A stretch of 23,875 nt of DNA, taken from positions 3,261-27,135 of the forward strand of contig JAUNIK010000003.1 in assembly GCA_030523505.1 (NCBI GenBank), read 5' to 3'. The DNA comes from Prevotellaceae bacterium. Lineage in GTDB: Bacteria > Bacteroidota > Bacteroidia > Bacteroidales > Bacteroidaceae. The position numbers and the translations under genes were made by a program. Below, piece after piece: positions 13,206 to 21,500 of the stretch. Each line of letters begins with the position of its first letter. Positions within the stretch are counted from its first letter, which is position 1. The notes beneath the pieces were generated by a model. The model had not been told where the DNA came from. It was given only the letters and a program-made list of their open reading frames with translations, and did no database searches.

Positions 13206-15842
13206 TTATTTCAGGATTTTCTTTCCGTTGATGATATTGATGCCCTTTTCAGGCTTTGACAGTTTCTGACCGAGGGTGTTGTAAACACCTTCGGCAGTGA
13301 TATTCTTCGTATCGACTTCTACGTTCTCAATGGAAGTCAGCTCGCCCGACATGAACTTATCCACCAGTACCTTCATCCAATAGCCAGCCACTACAGGACG
13401 TGCCATATAGCCACGACGCTCGCCGGTGTTGGCATCGTGATAGTCAGAAAGAGGTACGCGCGTAGGAGTCTCATTGACATAGCGGTACATTGGATCAACA
13501 TAAGTCTCGAACTCCTCTGGAGTGCGCGACATCGCACCAACCCAGAAATGCCAGTCGTTCTTGTTGTACTCTCCGCGAGAGTCGAGAGGCAGACCGTAGG
13601 TGAGCATCTTTGTCTGGTAGAAGTCCATATCCTTGTCGCGGGCATCAGCGAAGATATCCCATCCCCACATCATGTCCCACACCATATTGTATTTCTCCGA
13701 CCAACTGCTGTTTGCACCGCCGAAAGCCAATCGGCTGTGGTAAGGCTTGGTTTTTGTAACGGCATTTGTCTTCCAGAAGTTCTCCAATGGCAGCACCTTT
13801 TCCTTATACGCCTCAGCCTGTTCCTCATAGCCGAGCATCTTGCACATCTCGATATACGAATAGATACCGAGGATGGACTTCAGTGCGAGGTTGATGTTAT
13901 GCTCCGATGGTCCCATGAAGTCGTCGGTACAGAGCTGGTTGGTAGGGTTCTTGCCGTTGTCAACGAGATAGTCGGTCCATGTGGTGAGCAGGTTCCAGTA
14001 TTTCTGGGTGTACTCGCTGTTGCCGGTAATTTTCTGAAGCATCGCAGCAAGAATCACCATGTCGGCACTCTCTTCCAATGGCATATCGCCACCATAGGTC
14101 TGGCCTGTAGCCATAGGATAAGGACCGAGGTCGTGGGCAGCAAAGCCCTTGGTCCATTTGCCTCGGTATGCATATTCAAACTGTGGTGTTACGAGAGCAC
14201 GGCACAGTTCGGCGTTATAGACAAGGAACAGAGGTGAACAAGGGTAGGTGATATCGACGGTGTTGATGAATCCGCCCGAGTTGTTCTCGCGCGACATCCA
14301 CAACAAATCGCCATCCTCATCCTGTACCAGCTTGTGGGCAGCCATTGTCTCGCGGTAAACGCCCGAGAGGATTTCCGCATACTTGTAGCCGCCAGCTTCA
14401 AAACCATCATTGTATATGCGTTCATCGAGAGCGCGGCAAGCCTGCATCGTCTCCTCGTATTCCTGATAGAATGTCTTCATGCGAGAGGTGAACGAAGTGC
14501 GAGAGTGCTGTGTTGTCCAGTAAGCCTTCAGACGCTCGCCGAGGAAGTTGATGCTATACACATCGTCGTAGGCAATAAGCGTATATGAACTCACAGGAGT
14601 AGCACCGACTGTGCCAATCTTGTGGATATAGCTCATGGCTGGATATATACCGCCATCCTTTGAAACAGAACTCTTCGTTGGTTCGATATCGCCCGAATTC
14701 TGGAATGTGGCGAGGATTGTGGCGTGATCGCCGAGGGTGATATCCTTTGTGTCGTTCACCTCGCTGTACATATAGAGATAGCCCCAGTTTATCTGTCCGT
14801 CGCCGGTAGTATGGAGCACATCCTGCGCAGTCGTTCCGCCCTTGGTATATACATAACCGCCCGACTTCGTGCGACTTGAGGTGGTAGCCTGACTTGAAGA
14901 AGACACACCGAGCTGTGCCGAACTCTCAAGATAGAACTGCACATCGTGCTCCTGACCGTCGTTGCTCGCTACCTGATAAGAGATAAATGTGCCAGGGAAC
15001 GATTCCACTTCGAGGTTGTCGATAAGCTGTGGCGATGTGAACACCACGTTAAGGTTGACAGGACCGCAGGTGAAGTCATAATATGTGCTTGTGGCAAGCA
15101 CCTGAACCTTGTTCTGCACAGGTGTCTGCATATTGTTCTTGAACAATCCGAAGTCGATATAAGCACCACCACGGGTGTTGTGGCAATGCACCGCGAAGAC
15201 GTTTGTGCCCTGCTGGAGCAATGAGGCAGGCACAGAGATTGTGCGACCGTCGGTGTTCCATTCATTGCCGTGCTGGGCAATCATCTCACCGTTAAGATAC
15301 AACTCACACACATCGTCGTGCTTGTATGTAACGAAGTATTCGCCAGCGGCATCCACCTCATCGAGGGTGAACGAACGGCGGACATACACATCAGTGTTAT
15401 CGCCCGACCATGCAGTACCGATATTGCCATAGGCGCCATCACCACCACCGAAGGCTCCCTTGCCGCTTTTCCACGAAGCGTCGTTGAAGTCGATGGCTGT
15501 CCAGCCAGAAGCCGGTTCCTGGTTCATGAGATACTTTGAATCCCATTTCTCCTCGGTAGCCATAGGCAGCACCGTAGTGAGCGCCTGTCCCATGAAGCGA
15601 TAGCACTCGCCATCAACACGCAACACACCGATAAGTGGTTTCGGAGCACCCGAGAAATATGTGGTGCCAGCATCATACAGATTGTCAACCGAACTCCATA
15701 CACAGAAGTATGGGTCATTGGCGATGAGTGGTACTGAAGGAAGTCTGAGTGAAGATGACTTTACAGGTGTGAAGAACTCGCTTGTCTGTGCAAAAGCAGC
15801 GGTTGACAAGCAAAGCAATACAGCGGTCAATAGTTTCTTCAT
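13206..15842 (-). CDS. Secreted glutaminase-like protein (DUF4964/DUF5127/DUF4965/DUF1793) with an inserted jelly-roll domain
   Basis: The product has 878 residues from the chosen start. The frame opens nine codons earlier at 15869, overlapping the rnhA stop (ATGA), but the ATG at 15842 starts a clean signal peptide (MKKLLTAVLLCLSTAAFAQ). SLRLPSVPLIANDPYFCVWS is the family N-terminus. Residues about 108-247 are an inserted galactose-binding-like sandwich (DVYVRRSFT, KHDDVCELYLNG, NVFAVHCHN). The core resumes with FISYQVASNDGQEHDV. The C-terminal alpha/alpha barrel has SGGFINTVDITYPCSPLFL, AAHDLGPYPMATG, LEESADMVILAAM and LCTDDFMGPSEHNINLALKSILG. The tail is GINIINGKKILK. 'Glutaminase' comes from fungal relatives; next to a fucosidase a glycan role is plausible. 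It sits 23 bases after rnhA and one base before the fucosidase gene. Confidence 0.88.
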   Translation of the reverse strand: MKKLLTAVLLCLSTAAFAQTSEFFTPVKSSSLRLPSVPLIANDPYFCVWSSVDNLYDAGTTYFSGAPKPLIGVLRVDGECYRFMGQALTTVLPMATEEKWDSKYLMNQEPASGWTAIDFNDASWKSGKGAFGGGDGAYGNIGTAWSGDNTDVYVRRSFTLDEVDAAGEYFVTYKHDDVCELYLNGEMIAQHGNEWNTDGRTISVPASLLQQGTNVFAVHCHNTRGGAYIDFGLFKNNMQTPVQNKVQVLATSTYYDFTCGPVNLNVVFTSPQLIDNLEVESFPGTFISYQVASNDGQEHDVQFYLESSAQLGVSSSSQATTSSRTKSGGYVYTKGGTTAQDVLHTTGDGQINWGYLYMYSEVNDTKDITLGDHATILATFQNSGDIEPTKSSVSKDGGIYPAMSYIHKIGTVGATPVSSYTLIAYDDVYSINFLGERLKAYWTTQHSRTSFTSRMKTFYQEYEETMQACRALDERIYNDGFEAGGYKYAEILSGVYRETMAAHKLVQDEDGDLLWMSRENNSGGFINTVDITYPCSPLFLVYNAELCRALVTPQFEYAYRGKWTKGFAAHDLGPYPMATGQTYGGDMPLEESADMVILAAMLQKITGNSEYTQKYWNLLTTWTDYLVDNGKNPTNQLCTDDFMGPSEHNINLALKSILGIYSYIEMCKMLGYEEQAEAYKEKVLPLENFWKTNAVTKTKPYHSRLAFGGANSSWSEKYNMVWDMMWGWDIFADARDKDMDFYQTKMLTYGLPLDSRGEYNKNDWHFWVGAMSRTPEEFETYVDPMYRYVNETPTRVPLSDYHDANTGERRGYMARPVVAGYWMKVLVDKFMSGELTSIENVEVDTKNITAEGVYNTLGQKLSKPEKGINIINGKKILK

Positions 15843-15865
15843 ATTGGTTTTGTTTTTGTCGATTA

Positions 15866-16528
15866 TCATTTTCTGCCGAAGTCAGCGGGGATCTCGCCCC
15901 ATTCCTCAGTAGGCCACTTGATGATAGGATTCTGATAGGTGTTGTTCTTCAGCCAGTTCTCTGCACGCTCTATCAGTTGGTACAGTTCCTCGGTGCGCTC
16001 GTTGCGTTCGAGTTTTGTCTTGCATTTCTTTGCCCTTACCCATAACTGTGCATTGCGGCTGTCGCTATAGATAGGCATTGTCGGTTGGTTGTTCTGCTTC
16101 AGGAACGCAAGTCCGTGTACCAAAGCAAGGAACTCGCCGATGTTGTTGGTGCCGAACACCGGTCCGTAGTGAAAAATCTCCTTTCCCGTTCTGAGGTACA
16201 CCCCTCTGTATTCCATCGCTCCCGGGTTACCGCTACAAGCAGCATCCACAGCTATGGAATCGTTGATGGCTGGAGCAGGCCTCTCCCCTCTGCCCCCTGC
16301 CTCCTCAGGGAGGGGGAGTGAAGTGCTTTGTGGTGCAGACTCTTCTTTGTGAGCTGCCCTATAAGCGTCAAAACCCATGCTGAAAGCCTCTTCAGCTTCA
16401 GCCTGGGTCTTGAATGATTTGTATTTTGCGCCTACCTGACCGTGCACCTGAGCCTTGCATTCCTCCCAAGTGGTGAAAATGCCGGTCTCTTTGCCTTGCC
16501 AGACGACATAATATTTCTGTTTAGCCAT
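15866..16528 (-). CDS. rnhA: Ribonuclease HI with N-terminal hybrid-binding (Cauli_VI/viroplasmin) domain
   Basis: The product has 220 residues. It cuts the RNA strand of RNA-DNA hybrids, for example R-loops and primers. Residues 1-60 are the small hybrid-binding domain (KYYVVWQGKETGIFTTWEEC, then SFKTQAEAEEAF). Residues 90-220 are the RNase H fold with the four acidic residues Asp95 (AVDAACSGNPG), Glu132 (TNNIGEFLAL), Asp156 (IYSDSRNA) and Asp216 (IPADFGRK). The linker between them, residues 70-84, is encoded by a palindromic repeat at 16277-16319 in the opposite orientation to the gene. The frame stays open and both domains look intact, so the enzyme is probably functional. It starts one base after the argS stop. 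Confidence 0.94.
   Translation of the reverse strand: MAKQKYYVVWQGKETGIFTTWEECKAQVHGQVGAKYKSFKTQAEAEEAFSMGFDAYRAAHKEESAPQSTSLPLPEEAGGRGERPAPAINDSIAVDAACSGNPGAMEYRGVYLRTGKEIFHYGPVFGTNNIGEFLALVHGLAFLKQNNQPTMPIYSDSRNAQLWVRAKKCKTKLERNERTEELYQLIERAENWLKNNTYQNPIIKWPTEEWGEIPADFGRK
16277..16319 (+). repeat. GC-rich palindromic repeat inside rnhA
   Basis: On the plus strand it begins AGGCCTCTCCCC and ends AGGGAGGGGGAGT, matching the ends of the form B copy at 18514-18548 (AGCCTCTCCCC ... GGGAGT). It lies within the rnhA coding strand in reverse orientation and is in frame, encoding residues 70-84 of the linker. Confidence 0.75.
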
Positions 16529-16529
16529 T

Positions 16530-18323
16530 TTACATTCTTTCAGGCACCTCGATGCCGAGGAGAGCCATACCGTTCTTGATGGTCTTTGCTACATTGCGAG
16601 CAAGAACCAGACGGAAGTTCTTCTCCTCCTCAGTGTCAGCACCAAGGATAGAGTAGTCGTGATAGAACTGGTTGAATGCCTTTGTCAGTTCGTAGCAGAA
16701 GTTAGCGATGCCCGAAGGAGAGTAGTCCTTGCCAGCCTGCTCAACAGCTGCACCATACTCGCTGGTCTTCTGGATGAGCTCAACCTCCTTCTCTGCAGGA
16801 ACATAACTTTTAACTTTTAACTCTTCACTTTTAACTCCTTGCGCCTCTGCCTTACGGAGAATAGAACGGATACGAGCGTAGGTGTACTGGATGAAAGGAC
16901 CGGTGTTACCGTTGAAGTCGATAGACTCCTCTGGGTTGAAGAGCATATTCTTGCGAGCATCAACCTTCAGGATGAAGTACTTCAAAGCACCGAGACCAAC
17001 CACACGGGCAATCTCCTGCTTCTCCTCTTCGGTCATGTCATTGAACTTGCCCAGTTCGTCGCTTGTCTTGCGTGCATCCTGAATCATTGCAGCCATCAGG
17101 TCGTCAGCATCGACAACAGTTCCCTCGCGGCTCTTCATCTTTCCGTTAGGAAGCTCTACCATACCGTAAGAGAAGTGTGTCAGATCCTTACCCCACTTGA
17201 AGCCGAGCTTGTCGAGGAGGATAGACAACACCTGGAAGTGGTAGTTCTGCTCGTTGCCCACAACATATATCATCTTGTCGATAGGGAAGTCCTGGAAACG
17301 GAGTTTCGCAGTACCGATGTCCTGTGTCATATAAACCGATGTGCCGTCAGAACGGAGGAGGAGTTTCTCGTCGAGGCCCTCAGCAGTGAGGTCAGCCCAT
17401 ACCGAGTTGTCGTCGCGACGATAGAAGAAGCCCTTCTCGAGACCTTCCTCTACTTTCTCCTTACCCTCGAGATATGTCTCCGATTCATAGTAAATCTTGT
17501 CGAAGCCAACACCCATCATCTTGTATGTGTCGTCGAAACCAGCATATACCCACTCGTTCATCTTACGCCAGAGGGCACGCACTTCCTCGTCGCCCTTCTC
17601 CCATTTCACGAGCATATCGTGAGCCTCCTTGATGAGTGGAGCCTCCTGCTTTGCAGTGTCTTCGTCCATGCCCTGAGCCATGAGTTCCTTCACCTCCTCG
17701 CGATAGTGCTTGTCGAAAGCGACATAGTAGTCGCCGATGAGGTGGTCGCCCTTCTTGCCAGAGGTCTCTGGTGTCTCACCATTGCCCCACTTCAACCAAG
17801 CGAGCATCGACTTACAGATGTGGATACCACGGTCGTTTACGATATTGGTCTTCACCACCTTGTTGCCGTTAGCCTCCATGATCTGTGCCAACGACCAACC
17901 GAGGAGGTTGTTGCGCACATGACCGAGGTGGAGTGGTTTGTTGGTGTTAGGCGATGAGTACTCAATCATCACGAGTGGGCTCTCATCGGTAGCCTTCTTC
18001 TCGCCGTAGTGCTCATCAGCATTGATGTCGTTGAGGAGACCAACCCATGCCTCTGGAGCGATGACGAGGTTGAGGAATCCCTTCACTACGTTGTAGCCGC
18101 TGATGGCTGGACAGTTCTTTACGAGATACTCGCCGAGGTCAGCACCAGTGTCCTCTGGCTTCTTGTGTGAAGTCTTGAGGAGTGGGAATGTGACGAGAGT
18201 GAGGTTACCCTCGAAATCAGGGCGTGTCTTCTGTAACTGAATCATCTGGGCAGGAACCTCCTGACCGTAGAGCTCTTTCACTGCAGCAAGTGCGCTGCTC
18301 AATATCTGTTCTTCGATTTTCAT
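16530..18323 (-). CDS. argS: Arginyl-tRNA synthetase
   Basis: The product has 597 residues from the ATG at 18323. The frame extends 16 codons upstream, but KIEEQILSSALAAVKELYG is the usual family N-terminus, so 18323 is preferred. The class I enzyme attaches arginine to tRNA-Arg. Seen: the N-terminal additional domain; SSPNTNKPLHLGHVRNN with the HIGH-type motif HLGH (132-135); DIGTAKLRF; the KMSKS-equivalent GKMKSREGTVVDADD; and the C-terminal anticodon-binding domain ending GMALLGIEVPERM. Residues about 496-506 (KSEELKVKS region) are encoded by a short tandem repeat at 16805-16837, in a surface loop before the anticodon-binding helices. It is the first gene of a run with rnhA, the glutaminase-like gene and the fucosidase gene, behind a strong promoter at 18400-18431. 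Confidence 0.96.
   Translation of the reverse strand: MKIEEQILSSALAAVKELYGQEVPAQMIQLQKTRPDFEGNLTLVTFPLLKTSHKKPEDTGADLGEYLVKNCPAISGYNVVKGFLNLVIAPEAWVGLLNDINADEHYGEKKATDESPLVMIEYSSPNTNKPLHLGHVRNNLLGWSLAQIMEANGNKVVKTNIVNDRGIHICKSMLAWLKWGNGETPETSGKKGDHLIGDYYVAFDKHYREEVKELMAQGMDEDTAKQEAPLIKEAHDMLVKWEKGDEEVRALWRKMNEWVYAGFDDTYKMMGVGFDKIYYESETYLEGKEKVEEGLEKGFFYRRDDNSVWADLTAEGLDEKLLLRSDGTSVYMTQDIGTAKLRFQDFPIDKMIYVVGNEQNYHFQVLSILLDKLGFKWGKDLTHFSYGMVELPNGKMKSREGTVVDADDLMAAMIQDARKTSDELGKFNDMTEEEKQEIARVVGLGALKYFILKVDARKNMLFNPEESIDFNGNTGPFIQYTYARIRSILRKAEAQGVKSEELKVKSYVPAEKEVELIQKTSEYGAAVEQAGKDYSPSGIANFCYELTKAFNQFYHDYSILGADTEEEKNFRLVLARNVAKTIKNGMALLGIEVPERM
16805..16837 (-). repeat. Short AT-rich tandem repeat inside argS
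   Basis: Read on the minus strand, GAGTTAAAAGT occurs twice, separated by a GAA-type spacer, with a third partial TTAAAAGTT. Units of about 7-8 bases make a low-complexity tract unlike the surrounding GC-balanced coding sequence. It is translated as a Lys/Glu/Ser-rich loop and keeps the frame. Confidence 0.7.
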
Positions 18324-18363
18324 AATCTTTTTACGTTTGGCGTTGCCTTTTATTATTAATAAT

Positions 18364-18391
18364 GTACGCACGCAGTACGCGTATGCGCATA
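18364..18391. other. Alternating purine-pyrimidine tract in the argS leader
   Basis: 28 bases alternate purine and pyrimidine with one break (A-G at 18374-18375) and are rich in CG, GC and TA steps, including the self-complementary ATGCGCAT. The tract starts eight bases downstream of the -7 element of the argS promoter. Such tracts can adopt Z-DNA, and as RNA the tract could form a hairpin. Confidence 0.6.
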
Positions 18392-18399
18392 TTCCGGTA

Positions 18400-18431
18400 C
18401 AAAATTACAACAAAAAAATGGTATTAGCAAA
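18400..18431 (-). promoter_or_regulatory. Promoter for the argS-rnhA-glutaminase-like-fucosidase run
   Basis: On the minus strand TTTG (18431-18428) is followed after 20 bases by TAATTTTG (18407-18400), a full match to the Bacteroidetes consensus. The expected start is near 18393, about 70 bases before the argS ATG. A second TACTTTTG at 18448-18441 lacks a -33 element. Confidence 0.75.
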
Positions 18432-18451
18432 AATACAGCGCAAAAGTATAT

Positions 18452-18483
18452 AAAAAAGAGGTGGACTCCGAAGAATCCACCTC
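18452..18483 (-). terminator. Intrinsic terminator of the 1699-residue protein gene
   Basis: On the minus strand GAGGTGGA (18483-18476) pairs with TCCACCTC (18465-18458) over a ten-base loop and is followed by six T. It lies between the end of the large gene and the argS promoter. Confidence 0.88.
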
Positions 18484-18513
18484 AATAATTATCTCAAGTA
18501 GTTGTCTTTCCCA

Positions 18514-18548
18514 ACTCCCTTCCCTTTAGGGAGGGCAGGGGAGAGGCT
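18514..18548 (-). repeat. GC-rich palindromic repeat, form B, directly after a stop codon
   Basis: Read on the minus strand it begins AGCCTCTCCCC and ends GGGAAGGGAGT, with CCCTCCCT pairing with AGGGAAGGG-like sequence around AAA. It starts one base after the stop codon of the large gene and has the same orientation as that gene. Confidence 0.85.
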
Positions 18549-18549
18549 T

Positions 18550-21500
18550 TTACTTATTCACGAACTTCTTACCGTTCTTGATTACGATACCCTTAGCAGA
18601 AGCCTTTGTACGAACACCGCCGATTGTGTAAACAGCTGTGTTGTCGTCAGCGTCAACGCCGTTGATACCGCTTGGAACGTCGATCTTGTATGTCAGTGTG
18701 AATGCCTCTGTCATAGACTCAGCCATACCAACCCAGAACAAGTTCTCAGGGAGTTCAACAGTGTATGTGCCAGGCTCTGTGAGAGTCTCAGACAATACAA
18801 GGTCGTAGCTGTTGACTGGAGCCCACCAGTCTTCTGCATCGAATACTGGCTGCCAGCACTCAGCTGCGTCGAGTGTCAATACAACCTCACCGTCCTTCTT
18901 GATGATAACATCGTCATCCCAGTTCATCACTGCAAGACCGTCCTCGCAAGAGAAGTTGATCTTGTCGAGCTGATCAACAGTTGTGCCGTCAGCAGGAGTG
19001 ATTACCAATGGAGCAGGCTCACCGAAGTGGTAAGCGAATGTGTATGTACCCTCATCACCGTAAGGATCGTTGCCAGCGAGTGGGTTACCCTTCATATCGG
19101 TAGCAGCAACCTGGAGAACGAGGTCCTTACCATAAGCGAGGAGCTCCTCGAATGTGGTGATTGCACCACCGAAGTACTCTTCCCAAGCAGCAGTGTTCTC
19201 GTGATCGATAGCGAAGAACCAAGTAGCCTGGTCCTCAGTCCAGATCTTTGTAGGAACACCTGATACCATAAGAACGCCGATACCTGAGTAGTTAGGATCA
19301 ACATTTACAGGACCGTCGAATGTTACTGTCCATACCTGGTTAGCATCAGTGATGATAGCGCCATCCTCAGGGTCAACACTTACGAAGTTAGGTGTTGGGA
19401 TAACCTCCTCCTCGTATGTGAATGTACCATTGTTGAGGTTGAGAGTTACCAACCACTCACCAGCAGGAACGCGCCATGCCTTGTCGTGACCGAGAACGAT
19501 TGCCTCGTCGCAAGGAACGCCAGCCTCTGGACGTACACCCTCGTTGTTAGGACCCATACGACCAGTGTTCCAGTCGTCAGAAGTACGCTCAGCGAAGAGT
19601 GAGAAGCGTGAGTCGCCATCCTCAGCAACAGCTACAACACCCTGGAATACACCTGGCTCAACCTCGTTGAGAGTGTACTTAGTGTTAGTGTTCTGCCAGT
19701 TAGCGTCAACCAATGTACCAACTGCGTAAACGTAAGAAGGAGCAACCTCTACGTTCTCAGTTGTGATAGTACCGTTGTTGAAGTCAACCTTAACCTTTAC
19801 ATCACCCTTGCGGAGATATACGCGGCCAGAGTTGCTTGCAATCATCTTGTATGTAGAGTTCACTAATGGATGTGTGAACTGGAGACCGATGTAGTTGTCA
19901 TCGTCACCGTTGTCAGCAACAGTTGCGAAGCGGATAGCATCGAATATTGTGTTATCGCGTGTAACTGTTACAACACCCTCGTAAACACCGTCCTCAACCT
20001 TCTCGAGCTTCTGGCAAACGTCTGAAGAACGTGACCAACCTGTAGTGTTCTCACCTACAACATAGATAGCGTCCTTCTCAGCCATAGCCTCGAGAGTGTA
20101 GTCGGTGAATGTAACCTTATTGCCCAGAGGAGTGCAGAATACATCAACCTGAACATAAGCAGTCTGGTTCTGGAATACGTAGCAGTTGTCACCGTAGTTA
20201 CCGAAGTCCTCTACAGTCTGACCTGGCTGAACGTATGTCTTAGCCTGTGGGCCCCAGCAAGCGTCACCACCGCCACCTTCTACAGCTGTGAAGTTGAAGA
20301 TAGCACCGTCGTTAACGTTTGTGCCAGTGTAGCCCTTCCATACGAAGTGCTTGTTGAGTGCCTCGCTATCCTCTGCCTCAGCCATAGCGTCGCCACCCCA
20401 GTGACCGTCGTGACGGATGTAGAGGTTTGCAGGGATATTTGGCTCACCGTAGTATGTCAATGTGAAGTTGTCAACAACAACCCAGTCGAATTCGCGAGCA
20501 CCCTCGTCCATACGGTAAACACCGAGCTCAAGAACGCCGTCCTCACCTACGAGAACACCGATCTCGTTCTTGTACTGACCATACTGGAAGAACTTAGCAG
20601 CATCGCGGCATCCGTCAGGAATGATGTTCTCAGTCTCCATACGACCGTAACCAGCACCAAGGCCCTTGCAGTCGAGGATTGACTTGAGAGCAACATTGTT
20701 GTCCTCAGTACCAGCATAGAGATATGCGAGCTGAGCAGCATTGCCATCACGAGCAGCGCTCTCCCAGTTGCCATCACGATAGTAACCTGAACAGCCTACT
20801 ACATAGTAACCTGGCTTCAAGCCGTTGATAGTCTGCTTGAGGTAGATCTTGCCATCCTCGCCATTGCGAGAGTTCCAAGCCTCGAATACATAGTCACCGT
20901 TAGCGTCGTTACCCTTCCAGTTCCATACCGAACCAGCGTTGCGCTCCCAAGGAGTGTTGCGCCAAGCGTCGTTGTTAGCATCCTGGAGGTTAACATCGTT
21001 CTTCTCATTGCCCTCGAAGTCGTTCTGTGAGAAGTCGTTCTGCTTGATCTTGTATGTTACGTTAGCAGGAGCCTTAGTTGTAGCAGCCTCGTAGAGAGCC
21101 TCGAGCTGTGCAGGAGTGATAAGCTTCCATGAGTTGTAACCCTTGTCGTTAGCTGGGCAGTCTGTATCAACCTGGTAGCGAGCATCCTCACGAACACCGA
21201 GGAAACGGTTGCCGTCATTCTCGCGACCTGACTGGATGATGCTGTATGTACCATCCTCGTTAGCCTCGAATGTCCAAGCCCAACCCTCGTTAGTTGTGAA
21301 GTCATCACCGTAACCACAGTCAACATAACCATTGTGGCCGAGACCGTCGTTACCACCACGACGACCGTTAGGGAGGTTAGTCTGGATAGAGAAGCGGTTC
21401 TCGCCGGAAGTATTTGCGTGGAGAACCATTGGCCAGCTTGCGATAGGAGCAGTTACAGAAGCGTGAGTACCCCAGTCGTTGTTACCAGCGAGGAACTGAC

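Noticed and set aside
13437..14237. Plus-strand open frame of 266 codons
   Set aside because: Antisense to the glutaminase-like gene. The protein shows no recognisable motif, and codon use mirrors the true gene.
15843..15869. Nine-codon N-terminal extension of the glutaminase-like protein
   Set aside because: The ATG at 15869 overlaps the rnhA stop, but the extension is polar and the signal peptide starts cleanly at the ATG at 15842. The upstream start cannot be fully excluded.
16839..17957. Long plus-strand open frame of 372 codons
   Set aside because: It lies fully antisense to argS, which has unmistakable family motifs. The translation is rich in His, Leu and Val runs typical of reversed coding sequence, and no promoter precedes it.
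18324..18371. Sixteen-codon N-terminal extension of ArgS
   Set aside because: The family N-terminus begins at the ATG at 18323, and the extra codons show no conservation-like pattern.
18441..18448. Second TACTTTTG on the minus strand as another argS promoter
   Set aside because: No TTTG lies about 20 bases upstream, and the octamer abuts the T tract of the upstream terminator. The promoter at 18400-18431 is a full match.
18502..19263. Plus-strand open frame of 253 codons with many Cys, Ser and Val
   Set aside because: It starts inside a palindromic repeat and runs antisense to the large secreted protein. The composition comes from that gene's biased codons read backwards.
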